Below are positions 1 through 6,038 of a stretch of 7,958 nucleotides of DNA, one piece after another; the first letter of the stretch is position 1; each line of letters begins with the position of its first letter. The notes under the pieces are model-generated. The model had not been told where the DNA came from and made no database searches. It saw nothing but the letters and a program-made list of their open reading frames with translations. The position numbers and the translations under genes were made by a program. Location: NCBI GenBank assembly GCA_035340095.1, contig DAORGN010000218.1, forward strand, positions 1 through 7,958, written 5' to 3'. Origin of the DNA: JAEUKA01 sp035340095 (lineage in GTDB: Bacteria; Myxococcota_A; Polyangia; Palsa-1104; JAEUJZ01).

Positions 1-19
1 CAAGCGGTACCGTTTCGCT

Positions 20-1756
20 ATGCGAGTCTCTTTCGCCGCCGCTGTCTGCACCTGGGGGTTGGTCACCTGTGCAGGCCTGACCGCTCAAGCTGCCGAACCA
101 ACCGACGTTGCCAGCTCGTTCGAGTTCGAAAACAAGAAGCCGTTCGGTTTCCGCGCTGGCGCCACGTACAACTACACGTACAAGACAGCCAGCATTGGCC
201 GTGAGTCGCTGCCGCTCCTCCAGAGCCCGACGACTCGGAACTACTTGCTGACCAAGTACGGCGGTACGGAACTCGCGCGGACCGAAAGAGTCCCCGACCT
301 TTTGTACACCCAGAAGCGCCAGACGCTGATGGCCGAGCTTGCCATCGGTGTGTTCCGCGACCTGGAAATCGGCGTCAGGCTGCCGATCGTGCTGCGCGAT
401 GAGCGCTCGTACAACCTGGACCCAAACGCCGGTTGGAACAACTGTCCAGCCCCGGTGAGCGACAGCTCGGGCGGCGGTTCGGGTTGGGACTGCGTCGCTT
501 ATGCGTCGTCGACGTATCTGGATGGCATCTACCCGATTGAACCGGCAGACCTGCGCGGATCGACGATTTTTGCGCCGCCAGTCCGCGGAGCAACGGGTCT
601 CAAGTCGACCGGGCTCGACGGCTTTGACACGATCAACCTGTGGCTGCAAGGCGCCCCGGTTTCGCAAAAGCGCGACCCGTCGAAGCCCACTTGGGTCATC
701 GGCGTCGAGTACCAACTGTCGATCGGCAACGTGATGGGCTACGACAACACGCGCGCCTATCTCGGATACGACGAAACGGCAAGCCCGTCGGCAGCAGCGC
801 AAGGCCTGGTATCGAACGCGAACACCAGCGAAAAGGGCTGGCGCGGCGTCAGCGACGGTCTGGATCGCTTGGTCGCTCGCACGGCACTTTCGCACAAGTT
901 TAAGTATGTCGATCCGTACTTCTCGCTGGCGTACATCCTGCCGATCGCGCGTCGTTCCGACACGCCATGGTCGGTTGACTACGGTTTCCAGCAGAAGCGT
1001 CCGTCGCCGCAGCAGCAGGCCAACATGGTCTTCGGCTTCGAAGCGACGCCGTGGGAACAGAAGGCCAAAGGTCACCGGCTCGCGCTCGATTTCCGAGGCG
1101 GACTCAACTTCACCTTCCTGGGTCGTGGTTATTCGGAAGCGTGGGAACTTTTGGCATCGTCAAACGCGCTGATCTGCGACGACCAGACCGCGCTGCCGCC
1201 CGCGTTTAATTACAAGGACGCCAACGCCTATGATGCGCTGCCGCCCGAGCCCGGCAAGGCAAGTGGCGGTACGGTGACGCAGGGCACGTTCAATCCGGCC
1301 TGCCGCACGCCAGGTGCGACGCCGACGAACACGCCGCACCAAGGCTATCGACTGCCGAACGCCAGCCCGTACTACCAGAAGCCGTACACTGGCATCACGC
1401 TGATCGAAAACTACATGACGTTTACCGCCGACGCGGGCGTCATCCTCGAGCTGTTCCGCCACATGCGGCTGCGGCTTGGCTTTACCTATGCGCGGACCCA
1501 GGGACACCTGATCACCACCGACGACGCCGGTACGACGAGCTATCCGTCGAACGTCGATCGCAACAACGCGAACAACCGCGTCATCACGATACCGCCGGCG
1601 TCGAACCCGGTCTGCAACTCGAACCGCGTCGACCTGTCGTGCCCGATGGACTGGAACCCGGCCTACCGGGCGGTCATCAACCAGCCGGGCCGTCGCTACT
1701 ATGTCGACGACATCAACACGCTCGGCGGCTCGGCGATGCTCCAGGGCTACTGGTGA
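20..1756 (+). CDS. Putative outer-membrane beta-barrel protein, family not recognised
   Basis: The 578-residue product begins with a signal peptide: a short basic start (MR), a hydrophobic stretch to about residue 22 and a likely signal peptidase I site near AQAA (residues 22-25). The mature part is rich in aromatic residues, Gly and Asn. It has several stretches with the alternating pattern of amphipathic transmembrane beta strands (about 104-125, 224-237, 285-310, 336-345, 352-368 and 465-491). The last residue is Trp in the ending GYW; an aromatic C-terminal residue is typical of barrels inserted by BamA. Six mature cysteines (142, 158, 386, 428, 532, 541) fall in loop-like, Asn/Pro/Gly-rich segments and could form three local disulfides. 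Inferred location is the outer membrane; the role (channel, transporter or structural) cannot be read. The frame is open to the window edge and no ribosome-binding site precedes the ATG, so the true start could lie slightly upstream, although the signal peptide supports this one. The 3' end overlaps the convergent next gene. Confidence 0.72.
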   Translation: MRVSFAAAVCTWGLVTCAGLTAQAAEPTDVASSFEFENKKPFGFRAGATYNYTYKTASIGRESLPLLQSPTTRNYLLTKYGGTELARTERVPDLLYTQKRQTLMAELAIGVFRDLEIGVRLPIVLRDERSYNLDPNAGWNNCPAPVSDSSGGGSGWDCVAYASSTYLDGIYPIEPADLRGSTIFAPPVRGATGLKSTGLDGFDTINLWLQGAPVSQKRDPSKPTWVIGVEYQLSIGNVMGYDNTRAYLGYDETASPSAAAQGLVSNANTSEKGWRGVSDGLDRLVARTALSHKFKYVDPYFSLAYILPIARRSDTPWSVDYGFQQKRPSPQQQANMVFGFEATPWEQKAKGHRLALDFRGGLNFTFLGRGYSEAWELLASSNALICDDQTALPPAFNYKDANAYDALPPEPGKASGGTVTQGTFNPACRTPGATPTNTPHQGYRLPNASPYYQKPYTGITLIENYMTFTADAGVILELFRHMRLRLGFTYARTQGHLITTDDAGTTSYPSNVDRNNANNRVITIPPASNPVCNSNRVDLSCPMDWNPAYRAVINQPGRRYYVDDINTLGGSAMLQGYW

Positions 1757-2364
1757 TTCGCTTCCGCCACCGTGTCCGGCAGCTTTTCCTTTAGCACCAG
1801 GCTCCGCAGTCTCTCCATTGTCTCTTTGATTCCCCCGACGTGGTTGCGCCGCAAAATCCACTCAGGCGCCCAGCGCGCAAGCTCTAACGTGACATCGTAG
1901 GTGACTTTGCATCGGGTGTGCTCCGCGTCGGTGAGCGGCTCGACCCGCCAGCGCGACACCAGGCGGCGGAAGTAGCCGGGCTGGGCGGTGCGCTCGATGA
2001 TGAAGGCATGATCTTGCGGATCTTCGAGCGAAACGACCTCTTCGACCCACTTGACGCTGCCTATCGGCCAAGGCTTGCGCATTTCGACGGAAACCACCCG
2101 CCGATCGGCATGCGCCGAAAGAACCTCGACGCTGTGGGCCGGAAACAGCGGGATGAAGTTGTTCGGCTCGGCGAGCATCGCCGCCACCTTGGCTGCTGGC
2201 GCCTCGAGCACCGTTTCTGCGACGGTGTGAACGCCAGACGTAGCCGGCAGCGATCGCGCAATCACCGTCCCGGCATCTTTTGCCGATCCGGCGACGGGCC
2301 ACGCCCCAAACGCCCAAACCCCAAACGCCAACGCAACAAGCTTCCTTTCGCGAAGTGCCAGCAT
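1747..2364 (-). CDS. Exported SRPBCC/START-like (polyketide cyclase/COQ10-type) protein
   Basis: The 205-residue product has an N-terminal signal peptide (basic MLALRERK, hydrophobic core to about residue 25, likely cleavage after GSA at residue 28). The rest fits the helix-grip SRPBCC/START fold: a first strand (HTVAETVLEAP, 46-56), a helix with the N-F-I-P-L-F-P segment (69-75) seen where relatives have a 'YPEFLP'-like motif, a run of long strands (90-160), and a C-terminal helix (about 176-194) containing GGIKETMERLR. Family members bind hydrophobic ligands such as lipids or quinones; no catalytic residues are evident. Export suggests a periplasmic or envelope lipid-binding role, which is inference. 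The ATG is the only likely start because an in-frame TAA lies 24 nt upstream with no other start codon between. A recognisable ribosome-binding site is lacking. The gene converges on the beta-barrel gene with a 10-bp overlap and diverges from the DsbD-like gene. Confidence 0.75.
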   Translation of the reverse strand: MLALRERKLVALAFGVWAFGAWPVAGSAKDAGTVIARSLPATSGVHTVAETVLEAPAAKVAAMLAEPNNFIPLFPAHSVEVLSAHADRRVVSVEMRKPWPIGSVKWVEEVVSLEDPQDHAFIIERTAQPGYFRRLVSRWRVEPLTDAEHTRCKVTYDVTLELARWAPEWILRRNHVGGIKETMERLRSLVLKEKLPDTVAEANHQ

Positions 2365-2419
2365 GTGGGGAACGGTACGAACCTGTTATGTCGCGGTCAA
2401 CCGCAAATCAAATGAAGGA

Positions 2420-2448
2420 CTGGCATGGCGGTACGTCGTCCCTATACT
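2420..2448 (+). promoter_or_regulatory. Sigma-70-type promoter of the DsbD-like/HCCA-isomerase-like unit
   Basis: A -35-like hexamer CTGGCA (2420-2425) is separated by 17 bp from a near-consensus -10 TATACT (2443-2448). Transcription would start near 2455, leaving a leader of about 15 nt that carries only the GGAGGA ribosome-binding site (2460-2465). The -10 is good; the -35 matches 4 of 6. The in-frame upstream ATG at 2425 lies inside this promoter, which argues against it as a start codon. Confidence 0.6.
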
Positions 2449-2469
2449 GAGGGCCATTCGGAGGATGTC

Positions 2470-2916
2470 ATGAGCGTTCGATTCTCTCGCTGGATGATGA
2501 TGGGTGCGCTTTTCGTCGGTGGTTTTTCCGCGCTGCCGTTTGCACAGGCCGAAGGCAGCATTGCCGGCGCGGTTTCAGGCAAGCCGTTTTCTGTGACGGT
2601 CGCGCAAGTGACGGCAGCCAAGGGGCAGCCGGTGAAGGCCGAGGTGGTGGTAAAGCCCGGCGCTGGCTATCACATAAATGAGGAATTCCCGACCAAGCTG
2701 TCGCTCAAGGCACCCGCCGGGGTCACGCTGGCCAAGGCCGATCTAGGCAAAGCCGACGCGAAGATGAGCAAAGACGAGTGCCGCTTTGAAGTCACACTGA
2801 CGGGCAACGAAGCGGGCCAAAAGACCGTGCCGGGCGAGCTAAAGTTTGCCGTCTGCACCGACACCACCTGCGATCCGCAAAAAACCGCCGTCAGCATCGC
2901 TCTCAGCGTCAAGTAA
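2470..2916 (+). CDS. Exported small protein resembling the DsbD N-terminal (DsbD-alpha) domain
   Basis: The 148-residue product has a clear signal peptide (basic SVRFSRW, hydrophobic MMMGALFVGGFSALPF, cleavage after AQA at residue 27). The mature part, about 120 residues, looks like one immunoglobulin-like beta-sandwich. It contains G-A-G-Y-H-I-N-E-E-F-P-T-K-L (64-77) and near its end F-A-V-C-T-D-T-T-C-D-P (126-136). DsbD-alpha domains have a comparable pre-C-terminal Cys pair (C-x5-C before FCYPP), which receives electrons from the central DsbD membrane domain. Here the spacing is C129-x4-C134 and no membrane or thioredoxin part follows, so it is at most a stand-alone relative; a redox role is inferred, and a third Cys (104) is present. 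The start is set by GGAGGA at 2460-2465, five bases before this ATG; the longer in-frame reading from 2425 would bury the signal peptide. It is probably cotranscribed with the next gene, 6 nt away. Confidence 0.7.
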   Translation: MSVRFSRWMMMGALFVGGFSALPFAQAEGSIAGAVSGKPFSVTVAQVTAAKGQPVKAEVVVKPGAGYHINEEFPTKLSLKAPAGVTLAKADLGKADAKMSKDECRFEVTLTGNEAGQKTVPGELKFAVCTDTTCDPQKTAVSIALSVK

Positions 2917-2922
2917 GCCGCC

Positions 2923-4278
2923 ATGCCGATCCCGCTGCCTGCTCACAACTCGGCGTTTGGCGATCGCCACCAAGGCGGCGCCCGTCCCGAGTTTCGTTTC
3001 TACTTCGACATCGTCTGTCCATATGCCTACCTGGCATCGACACAGGTGGAAGGCTTTGCCGAGAGGCTCGGCGCGCGCATCGACCATCGCCCGATTTTGC
3101 TCGGCGGAGTGCTCAAGTCGCTCGCGTCGACGCCGGCAGCTGGTCCGCCCGCCAAACAGGCGATGACGCGCGTGGATGTGGCGCGCTGGGCCCAGCACTT
3201 TGGCGTCGAGCTGCACTTCCCCGCCGAGCATCCGCGACGAACCGTCGAAGCGATGCGACTTTTGACCTGGGCCCCCCGGCTCAGCATCCCGTCGCTCATG
3301 GCGGCACTTTATCGCGCCTATTGGGTCGAAGGCCGCGACATTGCCGATGTCGAGGTGTTGCTGGACATCGCTGAATCGGTCGGCCTTTTGCGCAGCGAAG
3401 CCCAAAAAGGACTGCTAAGCCCAGCAGTGTCGCAGGAACTGAGACGCCAGACCGACGCTGCAATTGCCGATGGAGTGTTCGGTGTTCCGACGTTCATCGT
3501 CGAAGGGGAAAGCGGTCCGCGGCTGTTTTTCGGACAAGATCGTCTGATCTTTGTCGAAGAAGCGCTGCGCAGTCATCCGCTGATGCGCGACGAAGGCTCG
3601 ACCCGGCCCCCGCGTGCGGTAGCGCCGACTCCGATTGGCGAGTACGGCGCCCAAGTCGCCAATCAGGCACGCAAGCTGACGTTTGTGTATGACCTGTCGA
3701 GCCCGTTTGCGTATCTGGCATCCACCCAGGTGGAAAAACTGGCGGCGGCCTGCGGAGCAGAAGTCGAGTTCTTCCCCATCCTGCTTGGCGGCCTGTTCCG
3801 CAGCATCGGGACACCGATGGTTCCGATTTCGACCTATCCGGAAAGCAAGCGGCGGCACGCGCTGGAGGACATGAGTCGCTGGGCCCATCACTATGGCGTC
3901 TCGTTTCATTTCCCGTCGCGTTTTCCGATAAACACGGTAGCGGCGCTGCGGCTTCTGCTTTTGGCTGGGGACAACATTGCGCCGCTCACGCATACGCTGT
4001 TTCGGCTGTACTGGGTCGGGGATCAAGACCTGGGCGATGTGCAAGTCCTGGAGCGGGCGCTTTCCGAGGTCGGACTCGATCCGCGGCTTATCGACCGCGT
4101 CGGTGAGCCGGAGGTCAAAGCCAAGCTGCTTGCCAACACCAAACAAGCCGAAGAGTGGGGCTGTTTCGGCGTGCCGTCATTCCTCGTCGCCCAGCATCAC
4201 GGCAAAGCCGAGCTGTTTTTCGGCCAAGATCGCCTGCTGTTCGTCGAAAAAGCCCTGCGCCGCGGCACGTCGCACTGA
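2923..4278 (+). CDS. Tandem DsbA-family / 2-hydroxychromene-2-carboxylate isomerase-like (GST-kappa-like) protein
   Basis: The 451-residue product consists of two homologous thioredoxin-fold domains of the NahD/GST-kappa type, about residues 23-217 and 251-447, joined by a Pro/Ala-rich linker. Each has the active-site loop after strand 1 (FDIVCPYAYLAS, 28-39; YDLSSPFAYLAS, 256-267), then ILLGG (58-62; 286-290), a helical insertion with W-A-x-H-x-G-V (89-95; 320-326), the cis-Pro loop FGVP (186-189; 415-418) and FFGQDRL (202-208; 432-438). In HCCA isomerases and GST-kappa the catalytic residue is the Ser before P-[FY]; domain 2 keeps it (Ser260), whereas domain 1 has Cys32. Family members use or bind glutathione, or act as DsbA-type oxidoreductases. 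Single-domain members are about 200 residues, so this is a fused duplication. There is no signal peptide, so it should be cytoplasmic. It starts 6 nt after the DsbD-like gene with a weak ribosome-binding site. The substrate is unknown; a true naphthalene-pathway isomerase is unlikely, as no such genes are nearby. Confidence 0.82.
   Translation: MPIPLPAHNSAFGDRHQGGARPEFRFYFDIVCPYAYLASTQVEGFAERLGARIDHRPILLGGVLKSLASTPAAGPPAKQAMTRVDVARWAQHFGVELHFPAEHPRRTVEAMRLLTWAPRLSIPSLMAALYRAYWVEGRDIADVEVLLDIAESVGLLRSEAQKGLLSPAVSQELRRQTDAAIADGVFGVPTFIVEGESGPRLFFGQDRLIFVEEALRSHPLMRDEGSTRPPRAVAPTPIGEYGAQVANQARKLTFVYDLSSPFAYLASTQVEKLAAACGAEVEFFPILLGGLFRSIGTPMVPISTYPESKRRHALEDMSRWAHHYGVSFHFPSRFPINTVAALRLLLLAGDNIAPLTHTLFRLYWVGDQDLGDVQVLERALSEVGLDPRLIDRVGEPEVKAKLLANTKQAEEWGCFGVPSFLVAQHHGKAELFFGQDRLLFVEKALRRGTSH
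2989..4263 (+). repeat. Internal duplication encoding two HCCA-isomerase-like domains
   Basis: Copy 1 spans about 2989-3573 and copy 2 about 3673-4263. They align along their whole length at protein level and remain recognisable as DNA at both ends: around 3027/3714 (codons for YLASTQVE) and around 3526/4216 (codons for LFFGQDRL and following). The middles have diverged in sequence and length, so this is an old duplication kept by selection rather than a recent tandem repeat. Confidence 0.75.
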
Positions 4279-4350
4279 TGCACGGACATGTCGCGCCGAC
4301 ACTGCGCCAGACCCAGGTCGCGCGGCATCCCACAAGGCGTCCGACGAAGC

Positions 4351-4548
4351 TTAGGTGGCTTTCGGCTCTTTGACGTAAAAGAGCGTGATCGTCAGACAGT
4401 GGAACTCGCGGTCCGAGCTCTGAGTGACCACCTTGTCGACGACGCGCAACGACGGATTGCTGCGCAACCAACGGGAGATGTTTTCGCCTAGCTCCTCTCT
4501 CTCGCGAGCTTTGGTCGCCGAAAAGACCTTCACGCCGGTGTACACCAT
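4351..4548 (-). CDS. Small conserved protein of unknown function, paralogue of the gene at 7409-7612
   Basis: The 65-residue product shares with the second copy a core running GVKVFSAT, ER, LGE, WL, P, LRVVD, VTQSSD, FHCL and ITLFY in order: 37 of 54 positions identical by hand count (residues 5-58 here). The pattern suggests a beta-alpha-beta-beta fold: strand VKVFSAT, a charged helix of about 20 residues, strand LRVVDKVV, and strand FHCLTITLFY. There is no signal peptide or membrane segment, and one conserved Cys (50). The ATG is chosen because AAGGAG (4557-4562, minus strand) precedes it by 8 nt; a GTG at 4575 upstream would overlap that site. Its stop lies 72 bp from the end of the convergent HCCA-isomerase-like gene. 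The layout loosely recalls short proteins of the Bacillus Cse60 type (from memory, untested). Function unknown. Confidence 0.8.
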   Translation of the reverse strand: MVYTGVKVFSATKAREREELGENISRWLRSNPSLRVVDKVVTQSSDREFHCLTITLFYVKEPKAT

Positions 4549-4556
4549 CTCCCAAG

Positions 4557-4562
4557 CTCCTT
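4557..4562 (-). promoter_or_regulatory. Ribosome-binding site that fixes the start of the minus-strand small gene
   Basis: On the minus strand this reads AAGGAG, 8 nt before the ATG at 4548. It decides between that ATG and the upstream in-frame GTG at 4575. Confidence 0.75.
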
Positions 4563-4624
4563 CACCCTGCGGCACCGCGTATTTTGTGACGGTGCCGGGG
4601 TTGGAAAAGGTACCGAAGTAGCCT

Positions 4625-4662
4625 AACTAGATATCATAGTTCTCTCGCAGCAAAAGGCCGAA
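4625..4662 (-). promoter_or_regulatory. Possible promoter of the minus-strand small gene, with inverted repeat over the -10
   Basis: On the minus strand a -10-like TATGAT occupies 4638-4633, about 85 bp before the ATG. The -35 region at 18-bp spacing (TTCGGC, 4662-4657) is poor, with 2 of 6 consensus bases. The -10 overlaps an AT-rich interrupted palindrome with arms AACTA (4625-4629) and TAGTT (4637-4641), unusual in this GC-rich DNA and possibly a regulator site. Placement rests mainly on the -10. Confidence 0.35.
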
Positions 4663-4693
4663 AAATCGTCTCAGCTGCATGTGGCCCGTATCG

Positions 4694-4723
4694 TTGACCG
4701 AAAGAGAGACGCGCCGCTATGAT
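4694..4723 (+). promoter_or_regulatory. Strong sigma-70-type promoter of the thiolase/acyltransferase operon
   Basis: TTGACC (4694-4699) and TATGAT (4718-4723) each match consensus at 5 of 6 positions and are separated by 18 bp. The predicted start is near 4730, giving an untranslated leader of about 92 nt before the thiolase ATG at 4822. It diverges from the presumed minus-strand promoter about 80 bp away. Confidence 0.68.
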
Positions 4724-4731
4724 GGCGCCGC
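4711..4731 (+). repeat. Direct heptamer repeat flanking the -10 element (possible operator)
   Basis: GCGCCGC occurs at 4711-4717 and again at 4725-4731, with exactly TATGATG between. The copies therefore sit directly on both sides of the -10 box, and the second covers the predicted transcription start. A 14-bp centre-to-centre spacing could suit two protomers of a regulator. The motif is GC-only, so chance is possible. Confidence 0.35.
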
Positions 4732-4770
4732 TTTTTTCACCCTGACTGTCGCTGCACGGCTTGTTTTCCG

Positions 4771-4797
4771 ACGGCGAAATATTTGCGAAAACGCCGT
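4771..4797 (+). other. Hairpin in the thiolase leader
   Basis: ACGGCG (4771-4776) can pair with CGCCGT (4792-4797) around a 15-nt A/T-rich loop, ending 13 nt before the AGAGGA ribosome-binding site (4811-4816). It has no T tract, so it is not a standard terminator; it may only affect translation or RNA stability. Confidence 0.35.
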
Positions 4798-4821
4798 GGC
4801 GACGACGAAAAGAGGAACAAT

Positions 4822-6015
4822 ATGTACGTGACGAGCAAAGATCTGTGGTTTGTCGCTGCAAAGCGGACGCCATTTGGCACCTACGGTGGAACGCTGAAGG
4901 ACTTCACGGCGACGGATTTGGCAGTGCATGCAGCCAAAGCCGCGATTGCCGCAGGCGGTGTCGCCACGGCAGATATCGATCAAGTGATCTTCGGCAACGT
5001 GCAGCAGAGCTCGGCGGACGCGCTGTACCTGGCCCGTCACATTGGTCTGCGATCGGGCGTGCCGGTGCCGGCGCCAGCGCTGACGCTCAACCGGCTGTGT
5101 GGATCGGGTTTCCAGGCGGTGATCTCGGCGGCAGAACAAATTCTTCTTGGTTCCGCGACGACGGTGTTGTGCGGCGGCACGGAATCGATGTCGCAAGCGC
5201 CACACGTTCTGCGCGGCGCACGCTGGGGTTGGCCGCTCGGCAAGCCGCCGGCAATCAGCGACACGCTGTGGGACGCGCTGACCGATACGTTTACCGGCAT
5301 GCCGATGGCGATGACCGCCGAAAAGCTCGCCGAGCAGTACAAGATCAGCCGCACCGAGTGTGACGAGTTTGCGCTGACCTCGCAGAAGCGCTGGGGCGAA
5401 GCGCAGGCGAGCGGCTGTTTCGAAGCGGAGTTGGCGCCCATCGAGATCACCAGCAAAAAGGGCACGGTGCGCTTTGCCCAAGACGAACACCCGCGTCCAC
5501 AGACGACGATCGAGGGACTGGCCAAGCTGCCGACGGTGTTCAAAAAAGACGGCGTGATCACCGCAGGCAACGCTTCGGGCATCTGCGACGGTGCGGCAGC
5601 GCTGATTCTGACCACCCGCGAACACGCCGAGTCGAAGGGTTATAAGCCGCTCGGACGACTGATCGGCTGGGGAATTTCGGGCTGTGACCCGACGGTGATG
5701 GGCATAGGTCCAGTGCCGGCGATTCGCAACCTGCTGGCGTCGACGCGCACGCAGGTTTCGGACTACGACCTGTTCGATGTAAATGAAGCGTTTGCACCTC
5801 AGTTCCTCGCGGTCGCCAAAGAGCTCGGTCTGCCGCTTGCGCAGAGCAACGTCTGCGGTGGCGCCATTGCGCTGGGTCATCCGCTCGGGGCGTCGGGCGC
5901 GCGCATCACCGCCAACCTGCTCCATGAACTGCGTCGGCGCGGCGGCAAGCGCGCGATCGGCGGCGCCTGCATCGGTGGCGGCCAAGGCATCGCCATCGCC
6001 ATCGAAAGCGTCTGA
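4822..6015 (+). CDS. 3-ketoacyl-CoA thiolase / acetyl-CoA acyltransferase, ACAA2-like
   Basis: The enzyme catalyses thiolytic cleavage of 3-ketoacyl-CoA to acetyl-CoA plus a shortened acyl-CoA (last step of beta-oxidation), or the reverse condensation of two acetyl-CoA. The 397-residue length is normal for a thiolase. All catalytic landmarks are present: nucleophile Cys93 in NRLCGSG, the NEAFA motif (321-325), His353 in GHPLG and Cys383 in GACIGGG. The N-terminal AAKRTPFGTYGG and several internal segments (YLARH, CGGTESMSQAP, DEHPRPQTT, VFKKDG, MGIGPVPA) resemble mitochondrial ACAA2 more than E. coli AtoB or FadA, judged from memory. No targeting or membrane segment is seen, so it should be cytoplasmic. 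The start is chosen because AGAGGA (4811-4816) lies 5 nt before this ATG; an in-frame ATG at 4783 lacks such a site. It leads an operon with the acyltransferase 23 bp downstream. Chain-length preference cannot be read from sequence. Confidence 0.93.
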   Translation: MYVTSKDLWFVAAKRTPFGTYGGTLKDFTATDLAVHAAKAAIAAGGVATADIDQVIFGNVQQSSADALYLARHIGLRSGVPVPAPALTLNRLCGSGFQAVISAAEQILLGSATTVLCGGTESMSQAPHVLRGARWGWPLGKPPAISDTLWDALTDTFTGMPMAMTAEKLAEQYKISRTECDEFALTSQKRWGEAQASGCFEAELAPIEITSKKGTVRFAQDEHPRPQTTIEGLAKLPTVFKKDGVITAGNASGICDGAAALILTTREHAESKGYKPLGRLIGWGISGCDPTVMGIGPVPAIRNLLASTRTQVSDYDLFDVNEAFAPQFLAVAKELGLPLAQSNVCGGAIALGHPLGASGARITANLLHELRRRGGKRAIGGACIGGGQGIAIAIESV

Positions 6016-6038
6016 CCAAGGTCAAGGAAGAGGCCCAC

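Noticed and set aside
20..100. Lipoprotein signal for the barrel protein
   Set aside because: LVTC has Thr before Cys17, not the Gly/Ala/Ser of a lipobox, and a normal signal peptidase I site follows.
1160..1861. Minus-strand open frame of 233 codons across the beta-barrel gene
   Set aside because: Arg/Val-rich translation without motifs, overlapping two supported genes.
2425..2469. Upstream start for the DsbD-like gene
   Set aside because: It would start inside the predicted promoter, and it hides the signal peptide behind a charged 15-residue extension; the ATG at 2470 has GGAGGA in front.
4279..4350. Possible terminator between the two convergent genes
   Set aside because: Only short GC-rich self-complementary stretches such as GACATGTC; no stem with a T tract on either strand.
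4549..4575. GTG start for the minus-strand small gene
   Set aside because: The ATG at 4548 has a well-spaced AAGGAG and matches the length of the paralogue.
4717..5985. Long minus-strand open frame opposite the thiolase
   Set aside because: Arg/His-rich, low-complexity translation with no motifs, fully antisense to a thiolase with all catalytic residues; a GC-rich shadow frame.
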